64,000 nucleotides of DNA, from NCBI RefSeq assembly GCF_003288845.1, contig NZ_NHYN01000004.1, forward strand, positions 62,001 to 126,000, given 5' to 3'. The translations under genes were made by a program, and so were the position numbers. The notes beneath the pieces are model-generated. The model did no database searches. It was given only the letters and a program-made list of their open reading frames with translations, and was not told where the DNA came from. Source of the stretch: Helicobacter monodelphidis. Lineage in GTDB: Bacteria; Campylobacterota; Campylobacteria; Campylobacterales; Helicobacteraceae. This document shows positions 8,424-18,366 of the stretch, in pieces. Within the stretch, counting starts at the first letter, position 1. Every line of letters begins with the position of its first letter.

Positions 8424-8723
8424 TTGAGCGTGGAGGTAAAAATCTCTTTAAGGGATAAGATTAAAGAATGTAAGGCATCGCGTTTTAATGTTATTATTTT
8501 GAATGATAATGAAACAACAATGATTTTTGTTGTATGGGTTTTGATGGATATTTTCAAAAAAAATACAGAAGAGGCGATTAATCTTATGCTTCAAGTTCAT
8601 CGTCAGGGCTTTGGTATTGCTGGAACTTATAGCTATGAAGTTGCACGAGCAAAAAGAGAGTTAACTTTGCAGTATGCACAGGAAGAGGGTTTTCCGTTGA
8701 GAGTTGAAATAGAGGAATGTTAA
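8424..8723 (+). CDS. clpS: ClpS adaptor protein
   Basis: 99 residues. ClpS delivers N-degron substrates to the ClpAP protease in the cytoplasm. The core VIILNDNETTMIFVVWVL aligns with the family VNDDxxPMEFV block and keeps the Asn-Asp pair and Met of the N-degron pocket, though the third acidic residue of the usual NDD is Asn here. LMLQVHRQGFGIAG supplies the conserved His. The start is unusual: in frame only TTG (8424) and GTG (8430) are available, and a strong GGAGG at 8432-8436 lies just downstream of both. The first residues are therefore uncertain. It is coupled to clpA 3 bases downstream. Confidence 0.9.
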   Translation: MSVEVKISLRDKIKECKASRFNVIILNDNETTMIFVVWVLMDIFKKNTEEAINLMLQVHRQGFGIAGTYSYEVARAKRELTLQYAQEEGFPLRVEIEEC

Positions 8724-8726
8724 GTG

Positions 8727-11264
8727 ATGACAGAAAAAGATTTTAGTCAGTTGAGAGAGAAGTTTTTTCAGCAGTCTTTTCAAATTGCCTTAGAAAGAAA
8801 TGATGGCTTTATTCTATGTGAACATTTGTTTTTAGCTTTACTGAAAGAATCCCTATTTGAACCCTTCTTTCAAACGACAGAGTTTTCACATGGTACTATT
8901 ATTGGTATGATTGAGGAAGAATTAAACGCAAATTTTGGAACAAATCAGGAAAAAATAGAAGTTGAAAGTTTTAAGAAAGCCTTAGCTATTTCTCCTGATC
9001 TTACAGAGGTGATTAATGAGGTGCGGAGAACCTCTCAAGAGGAATTAGGTCTGCACTATTTTGAGGGCGTTGAAACGCCTATCTATGAGCAAAATTTTAC
9101 ACAAGATTCACAGCAATCCTTAAAAGAAACTCTCAAGAATCTGAGTCAAGAAGAGCGACAACGATCGCTTGAAATTATTTTAATGCCTATTATTTTAGCT
9201 TTGTATGAGCATCAAGAAACATTGGCTGGACAAATTCTTAAAGTTTATGTTACAGAATTATGTTGTAGTGATAAGAGTGCAAAAATGTTTTGGGAAAAAA
9301 TCTCCAAAAATACACCTACTCCAAAACAAATTAAGCATATTTATGAACGCGAAGTTTTAGAAATAGATGATGATCTTTTGCAAGATATTGAAGAAGATTT
9401 GTTATATCAGGATATTAAAAAGCGTTTACAGCAACAAGATGATGAAAAAGAACAAAAAACGAGTATTGCCTATCTGGAGCTTTATTGTAGAAATCTCACA
9501 TCGTTAGCTAAGAGAGGTAAGATTGATAGCGTTATTGGACGTGATTTTGAAATTCAAAGAATTAAGGAGATTTTAGGTAGGCGTAAAAAAAATAATCCCA
9601 TTCTTATCGGAGAGGCTGGTGTGGGAAAGAGTGCTATTATTGAAGGTTTAGCTATTCAAGCCCTCAATGATAACTATTTAAAAGGTGTCGAGATTTTTAG
9701 CCTGAATATGGGGGAGTTGATTGCAGGGACGCGCTATAGAGGTGATTTTGAAGAAAGATTGCAAGGGTTAATTGCAGAAGTTGAAGAACAGGAAAATATT
9801 ATTTTGTTTATTGATGAGATTCATACTTTGGTAGGTGCAGGAACAAATAAGGAGGGTTCTCTCGATGCTTCCAATATTCTTAAGCCTTCTTTGAGTAGCG
9901 GTAAAATTAGAATTATCGGTGCAAGTACCTACGGCGAATATCGTCAATTTTTTGAAAAGGATAAAGCTCTTTCTAGACGTTTTGTAAAAATTGATGTTAA
10001 AGAACCGACTATTCACGAAGCAACATTGATTCTTGAAGGCTTAATTGGACGATATGAAAAATTCCATCAGGTCTCTTATACGAAAGATTCTCTTAAAAAA
10101 GCAGTTGAACTCTCTAGTCGCTACATCAATGATCGTTTTTTGCCCGACAAGGCTATTGATATTATTGATGAAGCTGGGGCGGTTGCAAAAATGCAACAAA
10201 AATCTCTTATTGATATTGCAGAAATTGAACGAACAATTAGTAAGCTTGCTCAAATTCCAGATATTAATGCATCAAGTGATGAATGTGCGTTGCTAAAAGA
10301 CTTGCAAGAGCGATTAGAAAGACGTATTTTTGGACAGAAAATGGCCATCCAAGATTTAGTTAATTCACTTAAACGTTCACGTGCGGGTTTGAATATGCCC
10401 AATCGCCCGGTGGGTGCATTCTTATTTGCCGGTCCAACTGGTGTGGGAAAAACAGAATTAGCAAAGGAAGTTGCAAAAGAATTAGCCATTCATTTTGAAC
10501 GTGTTGATATGAGCGAGTTTATGGAGAAGCATAGTGTGTCTAAATTTATCGGTGCTCCAGCAGGTTATGTGGGTTATGAAGATGGTGGAATGCTTGTAGA
10601 TATGATTCGTAAGCATCCACATACACTTTTATTGCTTGATGAAATTGAAAAAGCTCATCCTGATGTAATGAATATTTTATTACAAGTGCTTGATAATGCT
10701 TCTTTGAGTGACAATAATGGTAGAAAAGCGGATTTTGCACATACAATTATTGTGATGACTTCTAATGTCGGTTCTCAAGAAAGTGGTGTAGCGGGATTCA
10801 AGAAAGATGCCACCACAAAACATGATGAGGCAATTAAGCATTACTTTTCGCCTGAATTTCGTAATCGCCTTGACCGTATTATTTATTTTTCACCCCTCAC
10901 AGAAAAAGAACTTAAATCCATCGTGCAGAAAGAAATTGATGATTTAAATTTACAGTTAAGCCATAAAAATATAAAAATTACCTTAAGAGATTCTGCTCTC
11001 AATTATATTGCAGAACATGGTTATAGTGCAGAGTTGGGTGCAAGACCTTTACAGAGAGTAATTTCTGATGAGATTAAGCAACCCCTCAGTGACGAGATTC
11101 TCTTTGGACAACTTAAAAGGGGTGGGGAAGTAGAGGTTAAATACACCCAAAAAGAGGGCATTAGCTTCATATTTAAGTCTTCTACACACAAAAATGAAAA
11201 TAAAAAAGAAAAAAGTGAGAAAGGGAAGTGTGAGAAATATGAAAAAGAATGCATTAAATTGTGA
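8727..11264 (+). CDS. clpA: ATP-dependent Clp protease ATP-binding subunit ClpA
   Basis: About 845 residues, longer than the 758 of E. coli ClpA. Domains: N-domain (about 1-120), an extra acidic helical stretch, then AAA-1 with GEAGVGKSA and ILFIDEIHTLVG, and AAA-2 with GPTGVGKTE and LLLLDEIEKAHPDV. A SGVAGFKKD loop before FSPEFRNRLD occupies the place of the ClpP-docking IGL loop. The extra 90 or so residues fall between the N-domain and AAA-1 (roughly 125-250) and include the acidic DDDLLQDIEEDLLYQD. The C-terminus is a Lys/Glu-rich tail that overlaps the next gene. ClpA unfolds substrates for ClpP; clpP is not in the window. ATG 8727 with AGAGGA 10 bases before it is preferred over GTG 8724. 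Confidence 0.93.
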   Translation: MTEKDFSQLREKFFQQSFQIALERNDGFILCEHLFLALLKESLFEPFFQTTEFSHGTIIGMIEEELNANFGTNQEKIEVESFKKALAISPDLTEVINEVRRTSQEELGLHYFEGVETPIYEQNFTQDSQQSLKETLKNLSQEERQRSLEIILMPIILALYEHQETLAGQILKVYVTELCCSDKSAKMFWEKISKNTPTPKQIKHIYEREVLEIDDDLLQDIEEDLLYQDIKKRLQQQDDEKEQKTSIAYLELYCRNLTSLAKRGKIDSVIGRDFEIQRIKEILGRRKKNNPILIGEAGVGKSAIIEGLAIQALNDNYLKGVEIFSLNMGELIAGTRYRGDFEERLQGLIAEVEEQENIILFIDEIHTLVGAGTNKEGSLDASNILKPSLSSGKIRIIGASTYGEYRQFFEKDKALSRRFVKIDVKEPTIHEATLILEGLIGRYEKFHQVSYTKDSLKKAVELSSRYINDRFLPDKAIDIIDEAGAVAKMQQKSLIDIAEIERTISKLAQIPDINASSDECALLKDLQERLERRIFGQKMAIQDLVNSLKRSRAGLNMPNRPVGAFLFAGPTGVGKTELAKEVAKELAIHFERVDMSEFMEKHSVSKFIGAPAGYVGYEDGGMLVDMIRKHPHTLLLLDEIEKAHPDVMNILLQVLDNASLSDNNGRKADFAHTIIVMTSNVGSQESGVAGFKKDATTKHDEAIKHYFSPEFRNRLDRIIYFSPLTEKELKSIVQKEIDDLNLQLSHKNIKITLRDSALNYIAEHGYSAELGARPLQRVISDEIKQPLSDEILFGQLKRGGEVEVKYTQKEGISFIFKSSTHKNENKKEKSEKGKCEKYEKECIKL

Positions 11265-12009
11265 TTGGGATACTTATTCTGCTGCTTCTTGGAGGGGATA
11301 TGGAAAATATCTGCACCCTATCCGCGACCTTTTACCCCCGAAATTAGAATGGCTTATTGGTGTTGAAACACAAAAACAAAAGCTTTTTGCAAATACTATT
11401 GCATTCTTAGAGGAAAGAGAAGCGATGAATGTTTTATTGTGGGGAGCTAGAGGTATGGGAAAATCATCTCTGATTCAAGCTACATTGGAGCATTTTTCAT
11501 CTAAAAAATTAAGAATGGTGGAAGTAAATTGTGATGATTTACAGATTTTACCTATTTTAATGGATAATTTAAGAAAATATAATTATTATTTTATAATTTT
11601 TTGCGATGATCTTTCTTTTGAGAAACCTAATAAATCATATAAAGCTCTCAAAAGCGTTTTGGAAGGTTCGCTCGAACAATTTCCTAAAAATGTGTTGATT
11701 TATGCAACCTCCAATCGTCATCATTTAATAAAGGAATTGCAAAGTGACAATCAAACTCTCTATACTCAAGAGTTGCATGCCCAAAATCAAATTGATGAAA
11801 AATTAAGTCTTAGTGATAGGTTCGGCTTAAGTCTTGGTTTTTATGCTTCAAGTATTGAAGAATATCGCAAACAGGTGGAATATTATTTTGGCAAACCCAT
11901 TGATGATACCCTTTTTTCTAGAGCGCTTGTTTTTGCAAGTTCACGTGGTGGAAAAAGTGGGCGTGTGGCTAAACAATTTCATATTGCTTTTTGCAATCAA
12001 CTTTTATAG
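11239..12009 (+). CDS. DUF815 family AAA-type ATPase
   Basis: About 256 residues from the ATG at 11239. The central part matches the DUF815 pattern: VLLWGARGMGKSSLIQA (Walker A), YYFIIFCDDLSFEKPNKSYKALKSVLEGSLEQFPKNVLIYATSNRHHL (Walker B followed by the sensor region). The biochemical role of this family is not established. An earlier in-frame ATG at 11194 would overlap clpA by 71 bases and add a run of lysines and arginines that merely mirrors the clpA tail, so the later start is preferred, still overlapping clpA by 26 bases. Position directly after clpSA suggests shared expression, but no functional link is proven. Confidence 0.85.
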   Translation: MKKNALNCDWDTYSAASWRGYGKYLHPIRDLLPPKLEWLIGVETQKQKLFANTIAFLEEREAMNVLLWGARGMGKSSLIQATLEHFSSKKLRMVEVNCDDLQILPILMDNLRKYNYYFIIFCDDLSFEKPNKSYKALKSVLEGSLEQFPKNVLIYATSNRHHLIKELQSDNQTLYTQELHAQNQIDEKLSLSDRFGLSLGFYASSIEEYRKQVEYYFGKPIDDTLFSRALVFASSRGGKSGRVAKQFHIAFCNQLL

Positions 12010-12017
12010 GAGGATTT

Positions 12018-12839
12018 ATGATTTCAAAATGTTTGTTTCCGGCAGCGGGCTATGGTACACGATTCTTGCCTGCTACAAAGGCTATGCCTAAGGAGATGCT
12101 TCCGATTGTCTCAAAGCCTTTGATCCAGTATGGTGTAGAGGAGGCATTATCAGCAAACATTAAAACAATGGCAATTGTTACAGGACGCGGAAAAAGGGCT
12201 ATTGAGGATCATTTTGATATTAGTTATGAATTAGAACAACAAATTAAGGGTAGCTCTAAAGAATCTTACCTTACAGAGATTCGCTCTTTGATTCAGCAAT
12301 GTACTTTTTCTTATACAAGACAAATTGAAATGAAGGGGTTGGGGCACGCAATTCTGAGTGGTGAGACATTAATTGGAAAAGAACCTTTTGCTGTTATTTT
12401 GGCTGATGATTTATGTGACAATCCGCAAGGGGAAAGTGTTCTTGCACAAATGAGAAAGGTTTATGAACGTTATCGTTGCTCTGTTGTTGCAATTGAAGAA
12501 GTGGCGATGAGTGAGGTGTATAAGTATGGTGTCATTAGTGGAAAAGAGATTGATTCAGGGATTTTTATGGTAGATAATATGGTAGAAAAACCAAAAGAGG
12601 AGGAGGCACCTAGCAATCTTGCAGTGATTGGGAGATACATTCTTACACCTGACATTTTTGATATTTTGCGTCAAACACCACCTGGAAAAAATGGAGAAAT
12701 TCAAATTACGGATGCTCTTTTAGAGCAATGCAAGAAAGGAATGGTGCTTGCTTATAAATTTCAAGGAAAACGTTATGACTGCGGTAGTATTGATGGTTTC
12801 GTGGAGGCAACTAATGATTTTTACAGAAAATACCATTAA
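12018..12839 (+). CDS. galU: UTP-glucose-1-phosphate uridylyltransferase
   Basis: 273 residues. Makes UDP-glucose from UTP and glucose-1-phosphate for surface polysaccharide synthesis. The N-terminus CLFPAAGYGTRFLPATKAMPKEMLP is the textbook nucleotide-binding signature of GalU, and EKPKEEEAPSNLAVIGRYILTPDIF and GKRYDCGSIDGFVEA are the substrate-binding blocks. AGGAGG 4 bases before the ATG at 12018 fixes the start; a longer in-frame ATG at 11991 lies inside the previous gene. The order galU, small membrane protein, murA is the same as I recall for H. pylori. Confidence 0.96.
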   Translation: MISKCLFPAAGYGTRFLPATKAMPKEMLPIVSKPLIQYGVEEALSANIKTMAIVTGRGKRAIEDHFDISYELEQQIKGSSKESYLTEIRSLIQQCTFSYTRQIEMKGLGHAILSGETLIGKEPFAVILADDLCDNPQGESVLAQMRKVYERYRCSVVAIEEVAMSEVYKYGVISGKEIDSGIFMVDNMVEKPKEEEAPSNLAVIGRYILTPDIFDILRQTPPGKNGEIQITDALLEQCKKGMVLAYKFQGKRYDCGSIDGFVEATNDFYRKYH

Positions 12840-12850
12840 GGTTAGCGGGA

Positions 12851-13294
12851 ATGTATGATATAAAGTTTTATGTTTTAGTTTGGGCATTAGTTACTGTTGT
12901 TGGTGTTCCAACCGTCATCATTGCCACTTTAATTATTATGCTCCAGCATTTAAAGCTAGCTCGAATGGAGGCGAATAAAATTGAACGAAAATTACAGAAT
13001 ATTGATTTTCTTTTTACCCTAATTAACCCTGATAATACTCAAGAAGAAAAGCAAATGGCACTCGACGCATTCAATAAAAATTTTGCAAAGTTTGAAGGAC
13101 TAGACCCAAAAGGTGAAGATGTCCAAAAGCGCTTACGTTTTATCACAAGTTTTGCTTTGCTAGATTTTTATGAGATTGATAAAGTTGCAAAGTTTTCCGA
13201 AGCTCTTGTTGTGCAAAACCGCAATTTTAAAAAAGAAATTGAACACGCTATCGGTGGAGCAATTAAAAGTCGTGAAAAAAATAAGAAAAAGTAA
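12851..13294 (+). CDS. Conserved small membrane-anchored protein between galU and murA
   Basis: 147 residues. One N-terminal membrane segment ([24 protein letters not shown]) is followed by a charged helical, probably cytoplasmic, domain ending in a basic tail (KSREKNKKK). No catalytic motif is evident. A gene of the same size and place lies between galU and murA in H. pylori (HP0647 from memory). Gaps of 11 and 8 bases to its neighbours show it is co-transcribed, hinting at a cell-envelope role. Confidence 0.85.
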   Translation: MYDIKFYVLVWALVTVVGVPTVIIATLIIMLQHLKLARMEANKIERKLQNIDFLFTLINPDNTQEEKQMALDAFNKNFAKFEGLDPKGEDVQKRLRFITSFALLDFYEIDKVAKFSEALVVQNRNFKKEIEHAIGGAIKSREKNKKK

Positions 13295-13302
13295 GGATTA
13301 AT

Positions 13303-14565
13303 ATGGATTTTTTATGTATTCAAGGAGGAGGAAGGCTTTCTGGAGAGGTTCATATTTCTGGCTCTAAGAATGCTGCATTACCACTTTTGGGCGTAACACT
13401 ACTGGGAAAAAACGACATTCATATACACAATCTTCCTCAGGTTGTGGATATTCAAACCTTTATCACTTTACTTAATATGTTAGGTGCAAAAACACATTTT
13501 GAAGCGGGAAATGCTTGCATTAATACAACATCTGTTAATCAAACAAAGGCTGTGTATGATATTGTGCGTAAAATGCGTGCTTCTATTCTGGTATTAGGAC
13601 CTCTTTTGGCAAGGTTTGGGCATTGTGAGGTTTCTCTGCCGGGTGGGTGTGCAATTGGTGCAAGGCCTGTAGATTTACATCTTAAAGCTTTAGAAAAAAT
13701 GGGTGCAACCATTCATATTGAGTCTGGATATATTATTGCAAAAGCACCACAAGGGCTAAAAGCAGCAGAGATTGAGTTTGAAAAAATTACCGTGACTGGA
13801 ACAGAAAATATTGTGATGGCAGCTGCTCTTGCACGAGGAAAAACACGTATTTTAAATGCTGCAAGAGAACCTGAAGTTGTTCAATTGTGTGAGGTTTTAC
13901 AAGAATCTGGCGTGCAGATAGAAGGTATTGGTTCTAATGAACTTATTATTGAGGGAAGTGACAGAGAATTGCTTAATATTCCGTCTTTTAATGTTATTCC
14001 TGACCGCATAGAAGCTGGAACTTATCTTTGTGCGGCAGCCATTACCCAATCAGCTATCACGCTTAAAAATATTTGCACAGAACACCTCAAAGCCATTATT
14101 CTCAAATTGAAAGAAGCTGGGTTTACATTGTATGTACAAGAGGATACCATCAGTATTGAATCTTTAAGCAGTATTCAGCCCTTTGAAATTATCACAACTG
14201 AGTATCCAGGGTTTCCTACGGATGTTCAAGCACAATTTATGGCATTAGCAACTCAAGCAGAAGGCGAAAGTAAAATTATTGAACGACTCTTTGAAAATCG
14301 TTTTATGCATGTGAATGAGCTACAAAGAATGGGGGCAAAAATTACGCTTGATGGCAATTGTGCAAATGTGCATGGTAAGACACATCTTTTAGGTGCCGAT
14401 GTGATGGCTACAGATTTGCGTGCATCAAGTGCTTTAGTTTTAGCTGCCTTAAGTGCAAAGGGTGAAACTCGCATCCATCGCATTTATCACCTTGACCGGG
14501 GTTATGAGCAGCTGGAGGAAAAATTAACGCAGTTGGGTGCAAAAGTTTACAGGGGTAGGGAATAA
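13303..14565 (+). CDS. murA: UDP-N-acetylglucosamine 1-carboxyvinyltransferase
   Basis: 420 residues, the usual length. Transfers enolpyruvate from PEP to UDP-GlcNAc, the first committed step of peptidoglycan synthesis. The start shows [22 protein letters not shown], and the active-site loop [23 protein letters not shown] keeps the PEP-attacking Cys that fosfomycin alkylates. [32 protein letters not shown] near the end is the conserved C-terminal block. AAGGA is 5 bases upstream. The stop overlaps the next start (TAATG). Confidence 0.97.
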   Translation: MDFLCIQGGGRLSGEVHISGSKNAALPLLGVTLLGKNDIHIHNLPQVVDIQTFITLLNMLGAKTHFEAGNACINTTSVNQTKAVYDIVRKMRASILVLGPLLARFGHCEVSLPGGCAIGARPVDLHLKALEKMGATIHIESGYIIAKAPQGLKAAEIEFEKITVTGTENIVMAAALARGKTRILNAAREPEVVQLCEVLQESGVQIEGIGSNELIIEGSDRELLNIPSFNVIPDRIEAGTYLCAAAITQSAITLKNICTEHLKAIILKLKEAGFTLYVQEDTISIESLSSIQPFEIITTEYPGFPTDVQAQFMALATQAEGESKIIERLFENRFMHVNELQRMGAKITLDGNCANVHGKTHLLGADVMATDLRASSALVLAALSAKGETRIHRIYHLDRGYEQLEEKLTQLGAKVYRGRE

Positions 14566-16898
14566 TGCTAGATTCACTCACTTTTAAGAGTAAGGCACAA
14601 AATCTTAAAGCCCTTTACCATCGGCTTTCAAGTGCAAAGATTCTTCCTCTTGTTATCACTTCTTTAGAAGAATTCAATCATAATCCTAAAGAAGTTTATT
14701 TGCAAATCCAATATCTTCAGGCAAATTTTTTGATTATTCGTAGCTCTTCAAAATCAGAGGATAGTCAAAACCATTCTAATGCCGGTGCATTCTTAAGTCT
14801 TGCAAATATTCCAAATGACTTTGTTCAGGTTAAATCAGCTATCTTGGAAGTTGGAAAGTCAATGCCTTTGGCTGATGATGAAATTCTTATTCAACCTATG
14901 CTTTCTTCAATTTCACTTTGTGGTGTTTGCTTTAGCGTGGATAAAGAAAATGCTGCTCCTTACTACACAATTAGCTATGATACAAGTGGCTCTCATTATA
15001 GCATCACAAGTGGTATTAATGCTGAAATACAAAGCCTTTGTCATTATCGCTATGCTCAACCTCCAAAAAATGAGATTTTTGCAAAAATTATTATGATGAT
15101 GCAAGAGTTGGAAGAAAGTTTTCAGCACTCCTATTTAGATGTTGAATTTGCTCTTGCAGATGGTGTGCTTTATTGTTTGCAAGTACGTCCTTTAGTAATG
15201 GAAAATAAACCTAATTTTTATCATTATGTTACAGAAAATGCCCTTTCGCGCCTTTGTAGACGTATTAATACCCTGAATCAAAAATTACCACATATTCTAG
15301 GAAAACGGGCAATTTTTGGTGTTATGCCTGACTGGAATCCTGCTGAAATGATTGGGTTTAAGCCAAAAACATTGGCTTTAAGTTTATATAAAGAAATTAT
15401 CACTGATCATATTTGGGCATACCAGCGCGATAATTATGGTTATCGCAATTTGCGCTCTTATCCTCTTATGCATTCTTTCTTGGGTGTTCCTTATATTGAT
15501 GTACGATTATCTTTTAATTCTTTTATCCCTAAAAAACTTGATGAAGAAATTGCACAAAAATTAGTTAATTTTTATTTAGATTCTTTGGCGAGAATGCCTC
15601 AATTTCATGATAAAGTTGAATTTGAAATTGTGCATTCTTGTTATGATTTGAATACCCCTCAAAAACTAGAAGAACTTCTTGATTGTGGCTTTAATCAGAA
15701 TGAAATTAAAAGAATCGAGTTTGCATTGTTGGAATTAACCAATGAAATTTTAAATCCTAAGAATGGGCTTTACTTGAAGGATTTGCAACGTGCTTCATTA
15801 TTAGAGGAGCGTTTTCATTCGATTGTAAGTTCTTCACTGTCCTTGTATGATAAGATTTATTGGTTAATTGAGGATTGCAAACGTTTTGGAACTTTGCCTT
15901 TTGCAGGAATTGCACGTGCAGCATTCATTGCAATGCAACTTCTCAATTCACTTGTAGAAACAAAGCTTTTAAGCTCTAGCCGAAGGCAAAATTTTCTTGC
16001 TTCCTTGCGTACAATTAGTAAAGAGCTAACTGATGATATTCAGAATTTACCCCACAATAAAGAAGTGTTCTTAGCTAAATATGGGCATTTGCGTGCGGGG
16101 AGTTATAATATTCTTTCGCCACGTTATGATGAAGCTTTTGAGAGTTATTTTAAGCATTCACTAACGCAGCATACAACTTCCTCGTCGATACCGATTGTTT
16201 TTAACCTTACGCAAACAGAGGAGCAAGCCATCAATCAAGCCCTTAAGGAAAATGGTTTAGAAATTGATGCAAGGGCATTATTTGCATTCTTTAAAATTGT
16301 GATTGAGGGACGTGAATCTGTGAAATTTGCCTTTTCAAAGCTGCTTTCACAAACTTTAAGCTATATTAAAGATTTAGGAGATTATTTAGATATTTCTGTG
16401 GAAGATATGGCTCATGTGGATATAAAAAGTATTTTAGGTTTATATTCAAGCCTTTATAAGGACAGCCCACGTGAAAAACTTTTAAATGAGATTAAAATTA
16501 ATAAGGAAAATTTCAATCTCACCTTAGCCCTTAAACTTCCGCCACTTATTATTGATGGTGAAGATATTTTTAGTTTTCATTCTTCAAAAATTTCTCCTAA
16601 TTTTATTACTCAAAAAAGCATTACGGCAGAAACCGCACAAGAATCATCAGAACATTTAATGCATAAAATTGTCCTTATCCCATCTGCTGATCCGGGTTAT
16701 GATTATTTATTTACTAAGAATATAGCTGGGCTTATTACATGCTATGGCGGAGCAAATTCACACATGGCAATCCGTGCTTCAGAATTGCAACTTCCTGCAG
16801 TAATTGGTGTTGGAGAGGAGAACTTTAATCTTTATTTACGGTGTAGAAAAATCCGTATTGATTGTGAAAGTGAACAAATATTTTGCCTGGAAGGCTAA
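14565..16898 (+). CDS. PEP synthase / rifampin-phosphotransferase-like three-domain enzyme
   Basis: 777 residues. The first 210 residues resemble the ATP-grasp half of PEP synthase and PPDK ([24 protein letters not shown]..., then [25 protein letters not shown]). The last 80 carry the mobile phosphohistidine domain, [27 protein letters not shown], where the His of GGxxSH is the phosphate carrier. The middle 450 residues lack the PEP/pyruvate TIM barrel of true PEP synthase and look like a helical acceptor-binding domain as in rifampin phosphotransferases. It may therefore phosphorylate an unknown acceptor using ATP. It is translationally coupled to murA by TAATG. Substrate unknown. Confidence 0.7.
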   Translation: MLDSLTFKSKAQNLKALYHRLSSAKILPLVITSLEEFNHNPKEVYLQIQYLQANFLIIRSSSKSEDSQNHSNAGAFLSLANIPNDFVQVKSAILEVGKSMPLADDEILIQPMLSSISLCGVCFSVDKENAAPYYTISYDTSGSHYSITSGINAEIQSLCHYRYAQPPKNEIFAKIIMMMQELEESFQHSYLDVEFALADGVLYCLQVRPLVMENKPNFYHYVTENALSRLCRRINTLNQKLPHILGKRAIFGVMPDWNPAEMIGFKPKTLALSLYKEIITDHIWAYQRDNYGYRNLRSYPLMHSFLGVPYIDVRLSFNSFIPKKLDEEIAQKLVNFYLDSLARMPQFHDKVEFEIVHSCYDLNTPQKLEELLDCGFNQNEIKRIEFALLELTNEILNPKNGLYLKDLQRASLLEERFHSIVSSSLSLYDKIYWLIEDCKRFGTLPFAGIARAAFIAMQLLNSLVETKLLSSSRRQNFLASLRTISKELTDDIQNLPHNKEVFLAKYGHLRAGSYNILSPRYDEAFESYFKHSLTQHTTSSSIPIVFNLTQTEEQAINQALKENGLEIDARALFAFFKIVIEGRESVKFAFSKLLSQTLSYIKDLGDYLDISVEDMAHVDIKSILGLYSSLYKDSPREKLLNEIKINKENFNLTLALKLPPLIIDGEDIFSFHSSKISPNFITQKSITAETAQESSEHLMHKIVLIPSADPGYDYLFTKNIAGLITCYGGANSHMAIRASELQLPAVIGVGEENFNLYLRCRKIRIDCESEQIFCLEG

Positions 16899-16903
16899 TG
16901 CTT

Positions 16904-16934
16904 CACCCCCTAAAAAGGAAGGGTGGGTATTTTT
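16904..16934 (+). terminator. Rho-independent terminator after the Cache-murA-PEP-enzyme run
   Basis: CACCC plus CCT pairs with AGG and GGGTG around an AAAA loop with a two-base AA bulge, followed by GGTATTTTT. It lies just after the stop of the PEP-utilising gene and before the convergent end of tolB. Confidence 0.6.
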
Positions 16935-16942
16935 AGATAAAT

Positions 16943-18232
16943 TTACCAGTCTAAACTTTGAATCTTACCTTTTGGAAGTGCAAAAAGATAGCTTTTATTG
17001 TAATCTAATCGGATAATGCCTAAGGAGCTTTGTGCAGGCGTGTGCTTAATATATAAAATGGATTTACCATCTTTAGAAAATCTTGGCATTTGATTAATTC
17101 CACCATCTGTTAAGGGGCGAATAGCAGAACTTTTTGTGGAAGCTAAAAAGAGGTTAAAGGAGTTGGGTGCGAATTCATTGCTCGAAGTCCGACTTGAGTA
17201 GACAATATAGTCTTCAAATGCGGTTGCTGCATTGCTATTATTGCCATGATAAACAAGTTGTTCTACCCTTTCTGAACCATCAACGTCTGTTGTGAATACA
17301 TTAGGGTAGCCTAAGCGATCTGAAACAAAAACAATCTTACTCTCGTTACCAACAAAACTTGCACCTACATCAATACCTGCATAACGCGTGAGTTGCGTCA
17401 ATTTTTTATTGCCTAAATTATAAAGATAAATATCAGATTGGCTTGTTGGTGCCATTGTTAAAAGAAGTTTATTTCCATCTTTGCTGACATCTGATACAAC
17501 AAGCATACCCTTGCTATTTAAGATTTGTTCTTCCTTTTTTGATTGAATATTATACTTAAAAAGTGTCGGACGCTTTAAATATTTTGTATAATAGAATTCT
17601 GTTTGCTCTTTATTTGCCCACTTAGGAAAGGTATTAAGCAAATTATTATCAATAAGAACACTTTGGAAGGTTAGGGTATAGTCGGCAAGTAAGATTTGTG
17701 TTCGCTTGGGGCTAATATATTTAGAGACAAGAACAAATCTCTCCATCCATTCTAGTGAAGGAAAATTCAAGTGCTGATTAATATCAACCGCCATTTTATG
17801 TGCGAGTAATGGATAATGTGAATCTTGTCCCACACTATAACGTTTTGAAAAAATTTCTTGTCCTTTATTGACATCATAAAAATATAGCTGAGCTGAGATT
17901 GCTTTTCCGTCATACTTTGCATTCACTTTTGCAACAAAATGAACAGCATTGGAGCGATATTTATCAAAATTCAATGCATTAAGATTACTTGGAGAAGTTT
18001 CTTCTTGAACACTAAAATGTCCACTGACCTTTAGATCTCCAACTAGCATTTTATGGACACGTGCCACCATCGGCTTACTTTTGCTGTCACTTTGTATGTA
18101 TTCAACGCTGATTGTTGGTAATGCCCCACTGCGCCTAATAATCTCCATTGTTGCATCAATATCATTTGGTGCAGCTTTTAAAGAAGCAACCATCGCCAAA
18201 ACAACAAGTCCAACCCATTGTATAAATCGCAT
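16943..18232 (-). CDS. tolB: Tol-Pal system protein TolB
   Basis: 429 residues. A signal peptide (MRFIQWVGLVVLAMVASLKA) precedes the mature periplasmic protein. The N-terminal domain is followed by a beta-propeller with repeated blocks such as DVSKDGNKLLLTMAPTSQSDIYLYNL, VGNESKIVFVSDRLGYPNVFTTDVDG and FSKDGKSILYIKHT. TolB links the Tol inner-membrane complex to Pal in the outer membrane. The start at 18232 is chosen because GGGAG lies upstream; an in-frame ATG 45 bases earlier lacks one. Unusually, neither pal nor the other tol genes are adjacent; the ExbB/ExbD/TonB-like genes at the window end belong to the TonB system instead. Confidence 0.9.
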   Translation of the reverse strand: MRFIQWVGLVVLAMVASLKAAPNDIDATMEIIRRSGALPTISVEYIQSDSKSKPMVARVHKMLVGDLKVSGHFSVQEETSPSNLNALNFDKYRSNAVHFVAKVNAKYDGKAISAQLYFYDVNKGQEIFSKRYSVGQDSHYPLLAHKMAVDINQHLNFPSLEWMERFVLVSKYISPKRTQILLADYTLTFQSVLIDNNLLNTFPKWANKEQTEFYYTKYLKRPTLFKYNIQSKKEEQILNSKGMLVVSDVSKDGNKLLLTMAPTSQSDIYLYNLGNKKLTQLTRYAGIDVGASFVGNESKIVFVSDRLGYPNVFTTDVDGSERVEQLVYHGNNSNAATAFEDYIVYSSRTSSNEFAPNSFNLFLASTKSSAIRPLTDGGINQMPRFSKDGKSILYIKHTPAQSSLGIIRLDYNKSYLFALPKGKIQSLDW

Positions 18233-18267
18233 TCTGACTCCCTTAGTTTTATAGAATAATAGATGAA

Positions 18268-18276
18268 ATTGTAGCA
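18268..18276 (-). promoter_or_regulatory. Extended -10 promoter of tolB
   Basis: On the minus strand TGC directly precedes TACAAT, 36 bases before the tolB ATG. It is divergent from the -10 box of the small plus-strand gene at 18345. Confidence 0.5.
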
Positions 18277-18344
18277 TACTTTCTGTAATGAATATAGAAA
18301 GTAGATTACTCCATCCTATGGAATAAACTTTGCTTGTTTGCTGA

Positions 18345-18350
18345 TATAAT
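18345..18350 (+). promoter_or_regulatory. TATAAT box before the 47-residue exported peptide gene
   Basis: TGATATAAT lies just before AAAGGAG and the ATG at 18367. A start point about 7 bases downstream would leave a leader of only about 10 bases, clipping the ribosome site, so an alternative upstream promoter cannot be excluded. Confidence 0.35.
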
Positions 18351-18366
18351 CAGAAAGGAGCAAAGT

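Noticed and set aside
14565-16898. True PEP synthase or PPDK
   Set aside because: The central region lacks recognisable PEP/pyruvate-binding barrel motifs, and the enzyme lies in a cell-wall gene run.
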